This document shows, piece after piece, positions 58,892-64,000 of a stretch of 64,000 nucleotides of DNA; the first letter of the stretch is position 1; each line of letters opens with the position of its first letter. Where the stretch lies: the NCBI GenBank assembly GCA_964550175.1, contig CAZJXP010000001.1, forward strand, positions 620,001-684,000, read 5' to 3'. The translations under genes were made by a program, and so were the position numbers. The notes below the pieces were generated by a model. That model ran no database searches, was not told the DNA's origin, and was given only the letters and a program-made list of their open reading frames with translations. Origin of the DNA: DSQK01 sp964550175 (GTDB lineage: Archaea > Nanobdellota > Nanobdellia > Woesearchaeales > ARS49).

Positions 58892-60115
58892 ATGCAAAAT
58901 ATCATCGGAAAACAGGAACTGCTCGACTTCGAGCGCAAGATTCATGACCGGTACAGCGAAGGCGAAATCCCTTACTTGATTCATCTTTCCGGTGGAAACG
59001 AAGATCAATTAATTTCTATTTTTAACCAAATGAACCCGGAAGATTTCGTGTTTTCCACGCATCGCTCGCACTATCACTATCTGTTGAAGGGCGCAATTGA
59101 AGGCAAGGATATGCGTGGCGACTTAGAAGCGAAGATCATGGACGGCAGAAGCATGTTCGTCTACAATCGCAAGCTCAATCTCTACAGTTCGGCCATTGTT
59201 GCTTCTACTCCGGCGCTTGCGGCCGGATTGGCCTGGAGCTACAAACGCGCGGGCAGCGACAAGAAAGTCTGGTGTTTCGTCGGCGACGGCGCTGAAGACT
59301 CAGGCCATTTCTACGAAGCGGCAAACTTTGTGGAAGGCTGGGACCTTCCGTGCACGTTCATCATCGAGGACAACGACAAATCCGTCGACACTACCAAAGC
59401 CGAACGACGCGGCAAATTTAATCCAACTTGGCCACACAAATGCGTGCAACGTTATTCCTACAATCCCATTTACGGACATTACGGGATTGGGAATGTCTCC
59501 GTTACATACAAAAAGCTACCTGTTATCCCGCCGATGCCGGAACGACAAAGTTCTGAGATTCCGGTCACTCCACCGTTGGCGCAGCCGATGAAGTTCAAGG
59601 ACGCCGTCAGAGAATCAATGGAAATGATGTGGCGCGAGTGCCGTTCGCCGTTCATCGGGTATAATCTGCTGCACACGTACGCCTATGATGCCCTGAAGAA
59701 CATTCCTGAAACGGAATTCCAAGAAACCCCGCTTGCAGAAAATTTCATGACGGGATTTGTGCTCGGTGTGTCGTTGGATGACAAAAAACCCGTTCTGTTC
59801 GTCGAACGGCACGATTTTCTTCCCATTTGTTTGGATGCGCTATTGAATCAAGCCGATAAAATTGCGGATATTTCCTGCGGTGAGTTTTCGATGCCTGCTG
59901 TTATTCGTGCAGTTGTCGGAGGAAAGTCACCGATGTATCCAGGAAGGACACATACGCAGAATTTGACTGAGGGCATGCGAAAATTAGTAAGATTCCCCGT
60001 ATTCGAGCCGAAGAACGCCCGCGAGATGCTCGCGGCGTACGAGTTCGCGAAAACCGCGAAGGGACCCGTTATGATAACTGAGCTGAAAGAACTGTACAAT
60101 CAAGAAAGCACATAA
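58892..60115 (+). CDS. Single-chain E1/transketolase-like TPP enzyme
   Basis: This 407-residue protein fuses both halves of a thiamine-diphosphate enzyme in minimal form. Residues about 95-200 match the PP domain, with GDGAEDSG at 131-138 and EDNDKS near 159-164 (the GDG...ND diphosphate/Mg motif). Residues about 245-400 match the Pyr domain, with TPLAENFMTGFVLG supplying the conserved Glu. It is far shorter than transketolase (about 650) or E1 heterodimers. It likely moves or cleaves two- or three-carbon sugar units. The position beside an RfaE-like kinase suggests a dedicated role in sugar biosynthesis. Confidence 0.78.
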   Translation: MQNIIGKQELLDFERKIHDRYSEGEIPYLIHLSGGNEDQLISIFNQMNPEDFVFSTHRSHYHYLLKGAIEGKDMRGDLEAKIMDGRSMFVYNRKLNLYSSAIVASTPALAAGLAWSYKRAGSDKKVWCFVGDGAEDSGHFYEAANFVEGWDLPCTFIIEDNDKSVDTTKAERRGKFNPTWPHKCVQRYSYNPIYGHYGIGNVSVTYKKLPVIPPMPERQSSEIPVTPPLAQPMKFKDAVRESMEMMWRECRSPFIGYNLLHTYAYDALKNIPETEFQETPLAENFMTGFVLGVSLDDKKPVLFVERHDFLPICLDALLNQADKIADISCGEFSMPAVIRAVVGGKSPMYPGRTHTQNLTEGMRKLVRFPVFEPKNAREMLAAYEFAKTAKGPVMITELKELYNQEST

Positions 60116-60139
60116 AAATAAGATAAAAAAAATAAATTC

Positions 60140-60865
60140 TTAGAACTGGAATTCTTTCACGATAGGCCATTGCCACAAGTCAACGCCAGGCGTGTAGTCC
60201 TTCTGCCAGTAGCCGACCGCGAGCGACGTGGGGCGCATGACCGCTTCAATCGGTGCGAGCAGGTCCAAGAGTTTCTTATTCGCGATTTCTTGCGGAGTCG
60301 ACGGCACGAGGAACCGGTCCATCGTGATGCTCGGCCCGAACGCAATGCCGAATTCGTACGGCTGCTTCTTCGCTTCGACTCTTGCGGCGTTGATGTCCTT
60401 GATCGCGCTGTTGACGCTCGCCTTCACGGCTTGCGCGCCGTTGAAGAACGCTTCGTCGGGAACGCCAGCAGCAATAACGGCGTCAGGAGTAACTCGCAAT
60501 CCAGTATAGGTGACGGACGGGCGTTTCAACGACGGAAACACATCACCCACGCCTTGACAGACTGCCTCGAGCGCATTGGGATCTATGTCGTTCTCCCAGA
60601 TGCGCTTCGTCGTCGGAAAGCTCGTATGCAGCTGATGGCCCGGATAACTTACGCACGGAGCCATGCGCTCGCCAATCTGCGCCGAACGTTCGGCGAACGG
60701 AGCGATGGCGTCGGGCGAATACCGTAGCGCGATAAAGATTCCGCTGTGGCGCTTGAAAATCTCCGGATGCGGCACGAGGCCGTTGGTCATTACACCCGTC
60801 GTATCCGCGAGCTTTGCGTATATCTTGCTCGCGTTCGCGCAATAGTCATCATATTCTTTTCCCAT
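60140..60865 (-). CDS. 2H-phosphoesterase-like paralogue with one motif lost
   Basis: The 241-residue protein is a clear paralogue of the one at 61397-62128 (shared PHP...K/RHxGIFIALR, AFERSA-like segment and GLRxTPDAVI). It keeps the first H-x-S motif (LHTSF, His80), but the second reads GPSITM, so the second catalytic His is replaced by Ser179. It may therefore bind but not cleave cyclic or 2'-5'-linked phosphates. A strong Shine-Dalgarno AAGGTGA precedes the ATG. It is the last gene of a four-gene operon with an RfaE2-like enzyme and an HD protein. Confidence 0.65.
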   Translation of the reverse strand: MGKEYDDYCANASKIYAKLADTTGVMTNGLVPHPEIFKRHSGIFIALRYSPDAIAPFAERSAQIGERMAPCVSYPGHQLHTSFPTTKRIWENDIDPNALEAVCQGVGDVFPSLKRPSVTYTGLRVTPDAVIAAGVPDEAFFNGAQAVKASVNSAIKDINAARVEAKKQPYEFGIAFGPSITMDRFLVPSTPQEIANKKLLDLLAPIEAVMRPTSLAVGYWQKDYTPGVDLWQWPIVKEFQF

Positions 60866-60889
60866 AATTTCACCTTGTTCTGTATTTGC

Positions 60890-61393
60890 TTACCATAATC
60901 GTACAAAAGGAATTCTTCGTGCCGTGAGCGTCTGCAGCGCGCCGATGCTTTCGCGCTCGATGCGGAGCGTGTCAATCGTCGCGAGCACAGGATTCTTTCG
61001 CCGCACGAGCGTGTTGCACAGATATTCTTTCGCGAATCCGAACACGCCGCACCATTGCAGCTTGTCGGCGTCGTAGACGATCTGCGTTTCGATGGCCTCG
61101 TTCTTCTGGATGTAAAAAGGATTGCAGACCGCGACGCAATGCGCGATCTTTTTTGCTTCGGAAGCATCCACGCCGATTTCCTTGAGTATCTGCAGCGCTT
61201 TCTTGCCGTCGTGCAACTGGTGCAGCATCGCGCCGGCGAGAATGATGTCCAGCTTTCCGCCTTCCACTTTCTGCAGGCGTCGCGCGAGCTTCAACGTGTT
61301 GTCCAGATGCCAGACTCCGTGGAAAAAGTCGAGCTTGCCGTGATAGGCACGCGCGTATTTCCGTATCCGACGAAGCTGCTCTTTCGTAACCAT
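60890..61393 (-). CDS. HD-domain-like phosphohydrolase
   Basis: The 167-residue helical protein shows the HD layout: FHGVWHLDNTL (His25, His29), GAMLHQLHD (residues 55-62) and IVYDADKLQ (Asp108/110). At the position usually occupied by the eponymous His-Asp the sequence reads His-Gln (58-59), with a displaced His-Asp two residues later (61-62), so metal coordination may be altered. HD enzymes hydrolyse nucleotides and cyclic-nucleotide phosphates. It is sandwiched between the two 2H-like genes, suggesting a shared phosphate substrate. Confidence 0.7.
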   Translation of the reverse strand: MVTKEQLRRIRKYARAYHGKLDFFHGVWHLDNTLKLARRLQKVEGGKLDIILAGAMLHQLHDGKKALQILKEIGVDASEAKKIAHCVAVCNPFYIQKNEAIETQIVYDADKLQWCGVFGFAKEYLCNTLVRRKNPVLATIDTLRIERESIGALQTLTARRIPFVRLW

Positions 61394-61396
61394 GGG

Positions 61397-62128
61397 TTAG
61401 AACGTGAACTCTTCCACGATGGTCCAATCGCGCAGCGCCGGCTTCAGGTTGAAGTCCGTCTGCCAGTAGCCAACGACCAATGAGGTAGGTTTGCTTACCA
61501 TGCTAATCGGCTTCAAGGAGTCCAAGAGTTTGCGTTCATGGATTTCGGCAGCGTTCGCGGGCGTGAGCCAGCGGTTGATTGTCATGTGCGGACCGAAGCC
61601 CATGTTTAGCGCGTATTGGGCACGGCCTTCCATTTCTTGTGCGAGGTTGACTTCTTTAAGTGCGCCCATCGCAAGAGTTTTCACAGTCTGTGCTCCGTGG
61701 TAGAATTCTTCGTCAGGAATTCCGGCAGTGATGACAGCATCAGGCGTAAGTCGAAGCCCGAAATAAGATATGCTCGGTCGTTGCAGCAACGGAAATGCCT
61801 GTTTTACTCCCCGGCACACCGCTTCGAGCGCGGACGTTGTGTCTGCATTCTTCGTAAAACCCATAATTTGAGGCGTCGTCGGAAAGCTCGTGTGCAATTT
61901 GTCCGCGGTGTAGCTCATCGTCGGAATTTTAGCCGCAATTTCCGCCGAGCGTTCGGCGAATTTTTCAGAAACATCTGAGGGATGTCGTAATGCAATAAAG
62001 ATGCCGCCGTGCGGTTTCCACAATGCCGGATGAGGTTCGAGCCCTTTCGCGAGCACCTTGCCCGTGTCGGCCATTCCTTCGTAGATGTTTAACGCCTTAC
62101 TCAGGTAGGCAAAATAGTCGCTGCTCAT
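61397..62128 (-). CDS. 2H-phosphoesterase-like protein
   Basis: The 243-residue form starts at MSSDYF, overlapping the upstream stop as ATGA with GGAG about eight bases before; longer starts lie inside the upstream gene. Two H-x-(S/T)-h motifs are present, LHTSF (His79) and GPHMTI (His181), about 100 residues apart, matching the LigT/2H-phosphoesterase pattern of 2',3'-cyclic or 2'-5' phosphodiesterases. The rest is alpha/beta. It is about 60 residues longer than minimal LigT. Its paralogue is two genes downstream. The call is by motif and needs structural confirmation. Confidence 0.65.
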   Translation of the reverse strand: MSSDYFAYLSKALNIYEGMADTGKVLAKGLEPHPALWKPHGGIFIALRHPSDVSEKFAERSAEIAAKIPTMSYTADKLHTSFPTTPQIMGFTKNADTTSALEAVCRGVKQAFPLLQRPSISYFGLRLTPDAVITAGIPDEEFYHGAQTVKTLAMGALKEVNLAQEMEGRAQYALNMGFGPHMTINRWLTPANAAEIHERKLLDSLKPISMVSKPTSLVVGYWQTDFNLKPALRDWTIVEEFTF

Positions 62129-62628
62129 TTGCATTGCTCCTTGATTTTGTTGATAGTGTTCGTTGCGGAATATGTGCCGAATGGAGGGATCATCAGCGCT
62201 TTGCCGCCGTACTTTGTTACGACGGAGCTTTCTGCATCCCATCGGGCAAGGTCCGCGGCTGTTCTCTTCTCGAGACTCGTCCCGCATTTAACCCAGAAAT
62301 CGGGTTTGATTCGCGCCATCAACTCTTTCGGGTCGTTCTCCTCGAAAATGGTCACGTAATCGACTGCCCCGATGGCGCTCAGGAGAAGCGATCGTGACGT
62401 TTGGTCGTAAATCGGACGTGTCGGACCCTTGAACCTTTTTGTTGATGCGTCTGAGTTAATCGCGACCATCAGTACATCACCGAGGCTTCGACAGTATTCC
62501 AGAAATTGGGTGTGCCCCGGGTGGAGAAGGTCAAATATGCCGTTGGTAAAGCTGATTTTTTTGTTTTCGGCGTGCAATCTATCCGCGATTGTGGCCATCT
62601 GATCTCCTGAGATTATTTTACTTTCCAT
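62125..62628 (-). CDS. RfaE domain II-like (heptose) nucleotidyltransferase
   Basis: The 167-residue cytidylyltransferase-fold protein has NGIFDLLHPGHTQFLE (H-x-G-H nucleotide motif), INSDAST and a late ISFTN start, matching the C-terminal nucleotidyltransferase half of HldE/RfaE. In bacteria the two halves are often fused; here the kinase is separate at 57806. It would make ADP- or CDP-activated heptose-like sugar. A GGGGGG Shine-Dalgarno lies about six bases before the ATG. The operon continues with two 2H-like genes and an HD gene, an unusual company for this enzyme. Confidence 0.88.
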   Translation of the reverse strand: MESKIISGDQMATIADRLHAENKKISFTNGIFDLLHPGHTQFLEYCRSLGDVLMVAINSDASTKRFKGPTRPIYDQTSRSLLLSAIGAVDYVTIFEENDPKELMARIKPDFWVKCGTSLEKRTAADLARWDAESSVVTKYGGKALMIPPFGTYSATNTINKIKEQCK

Positions 62629-62735
62629 CGATATCCCCCCTGATGTTACTAGTGAGTGCTCATTCAGTTAGCCTATATAATAATTTGTCTGTTTACGTGC
62701 ATTACCTTTTAATACTCGCCCGATTTTCGCAGACT

Positions 62736-63689
62736 ATGCGAATCCTCGTCGTCGACAAGCACGGCTGCCAGTATCCGAACTTCGGTTATCAAATCAAATC
62801 CGCATTTGAGCAGCTTGGCCACGAGGTCAAGGCGTTTCATTATCGCTACATGCATCTCGAGCACATTCCGTTCACCAATTGGCTGCTTAATCGACGCCTT
62901 GTGAAACTTGCGACCGGCTGGCCTGCTGATTTTGTTCTCGTGTTCAAAGGCGAGAGCTTGTTGCCGGGAACGATTGATGAAATCAAGAAGGCAGGCATCA
63001 GAACGGCAGACTGGTCAAATGACGAGCCGTTCGGCGAAGTGCTCGCGTTCAACAAGCTCAACAATATCGCGGAATATGATGACTTTTTCATCTTCGATTC
63101 CATGTACATGGAACGATTGCTGAAAATAAACCCGAACACGTATCATCTCCAGCCGGGAGCGGATCCGTTCGACGTGCACAAGGAGCAAATTCCGCTCGAA
63201 CAACGCACGTTTCCGGCGGACGTCGGCCTTGTCGGCACGGCCTATCCCGCAAGAATCGAATTTCTCAAGAACTTCTCGCATCGCAAGCTCTCGCTCGCGG
63301 GGCCTGGGTGGGACAAGACAGAATATGCGAATATCGCGAAACCGCCAGTCAGCGTCACGGGCATGGTGCGATTGTTCAATGAAACGAAGATCAACATGAA
63401 TCCGCACAACGCCGGGCTTATGGTGCCGAACGTCCGATTCTTCGAGATTCCCGCAAGCCGCTCTTTCCAGCTCGTGAACGAGCGCGCGGAATTTCCGCCG
63501 TTGTTAAAACCGGGCAAGGAAGTCATCATGTACAAGGACGAGAAAGAATGCAAAGAATTAGCGGATTACTACATCGACAACCCTGAAGAACGCTTAAAGA
63601 TCACGCAGGCGGGCTATGATCGCATCGTCAAGGAGCATACAATCAAACACCGTCTTCAAAGTATGCTCAACACGCTAAAGCTCAAATAA
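62736..63689 (+). CDS. CgeB-like glycosyltransferase
   Basis: The 317-residue form starts at MRILVV; a TATA-like CTTTTAATA lies 22-31 bases upstream. It has the GT-B architecture of the CgeB/DUF3880 group: an N-terminal half with VLVFKGESLLPGTI and WSNDEPFG, then GLVGTAYPARIEFLK, EIPASRSFQLVNERAEF and a C-terminal helix block AGYDRIVKEHT. These transfer sugars to glycans or proteins. The longer frame from 62589 has no support. It is convergent with a partial GT4 gene. Confidence 0.85.
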   Translation: MRILVVDKHGCQYPNFGYQIKSAFEQLGHEVKAFHYRYMHLEHIPFTNWLLNRRLVKLATGWPADFVLVFKGESLLPGTIDEIKKAGIRTADWSNDEPFGEVLAFNKLNNIAEYDDFFIFDSMYMERLLKINPNTYHLQPGADPFDVHKEQIPLEQRTFPADVGLVGTAYPARIEFLKNFSHRKLSLAGPGWDKTEYANIAKPPVSVTGMVRLFNETKINMNPHNAGLMVPNVRFFEIPASRSFQLVNERAEFPPLLKPGKEVIMYKDEKECKELADYYIDNPEERLKITQAGYDRIVKEHTIKHRLQSMLNTLKLK

Positions 63690-64000
63690 GTCTTGCCAAA
63701 GCCGTTTTCAGCTGAGCGCCGATTTTCTTTGTTGAGAATTTATCAATAAATAATTTTCTTCCACCCGCGGCGACTTTCGCGCGCAATTGCGCATCTTCCT
63801 GCAAACTCGCAATCGCTTTCGCGAGGGCTTCCGGATTTGCGGACGGAACGAGCATCACGTTTTCTTGATGCCTGAACACTCGCCGTATCGCAGGAGTATC
63901 CGCAGTAATGAGCGGCTTGCCCATCGCGATGACATGATAGGCTTTGTTGGGAACTACCCTTTGTGCCTTTCCGGACGACCCAAAGATGCCGAGCGCGACG
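63682..64000 (-). CDS. GT4-family glycosyltransferase, C-terminal part (5' end outside window)
   Basis: The frame stays open through 64000, so the gene's start lies beyond the window. The visible C-terminal part reads from VALGIFGSSGKAQRVVP through NKAYHVIAMGKPLITAD to the stop at 63682, the donor-binding end of a GT4 enzyme with a typical E-x7-E-like region preceding. The ATG at 63924 is internal to the protein. The 3' end overlaps the convergent CgeB-like gene by eight bases. Confidence 0.82.
   Translation of the reverse strand, partial: VALGIFGSSGKAQRVVPNKAYHVIAMGKPLITADTPAIRRVFRHQENVMLVPSANPEALAKAIASLQEDAQLRAKVAAGGRKLFIDKFSTKKIGAQLKTALARLI

Noticed and set aside
1..64000. CRISPR array
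   Set aside because: I scanned by eye for regularly spaced direct repeats and saw none. The CARF-like gene at 24670 has no array or cas genes around it.

Overview
The window is archaeal chromosome. Diagnostic genes are a complete Rli1/ABCE1 recycling ATPase, an archaeal-type tRNA m1A methyltransferase (TrmI), paired SecF/SecD, an NFACT/Rqc2-like protein, an AglD-like flippase-domain protein, a free-standing 5S rRNA gene and a tRNA-Thr. Many genes have an A/T-rich TATA box 20-30 bases before the start codon, which suggests leaderless mRNAs; internal operon genes overlap by ATGA or use short Shine-Dalgarno motifs. The lineage cannot be fixed from the sequence; the compact overlapping genes and minimal enzymes would fit a DPANN-like or related uncultured archaeon.

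Layout. 1-6.6 kb: a partial metallo-beta-lactamase, a cupredoxin/membrane-protein operon, trmI with an M3-like peptidase and a deoxyribosyltransferase-like gene, then rli1 divergent from a small zinc protein. 6.6-17.1 kb: a visibly AT-richer accessory block next to tRNA-Thr(CGU). It holds a tyrosine integrase, a membrane coiled-coil protein, a PIN-like nuclease with an unknown partner, and a tightly coupled cassette: MoxR AAA+ ATPase, coiled-coil protein, HEXXH-metallopeptidase/VWA protein and P-loop kinase, facing a CYTH triphosphatase-like gene. An imperfect inverted repeat marks the two flanks. This is the best candidate for an undescribed system.

17.1-25 kb: a MacB-type ABC export operon (ATPase, CARDB-like secreted protein, two permeases, two paralogous membrane proteins), tandem single-pass membrane paralogues, an RsmC-like methyltransferase and a CARF-like protein. 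25-37 kb: surface-glycan genes (a nucleotidyltransferase-GDPD fusion, GT2 enzymes, a cupin, HAD, B12-radical SAM, SDR and GT-C membrane transferases) mixed with housekeeping genes (a degenerate DHH protein, FKBP, an M50-like protease). 37-46.5 kb: pyrG, secF-secD followed by an SMR-type pair, an NFACT protein lacking its C-terminal domain, a DMT transporter, 5S rRNA, a nitroreductase and an unknown alpha-rich protein.

46.5-64 kb: a large glycan locus with a flippase, GT4 and GT9 transferases, a methyltransferase-decarboxylase fusion, HAD, radical SAM and SDR genes. It also has a split RfaE-like kinase and nucleotidyltransferase, a single-chain TPP enzyme, two 2H-phosphoesterase-like paralogues, an HD protein and a CgeB-like transferase. 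Together these genes could make activated sugars, join them on a lipid carrier and flip them to the surface.
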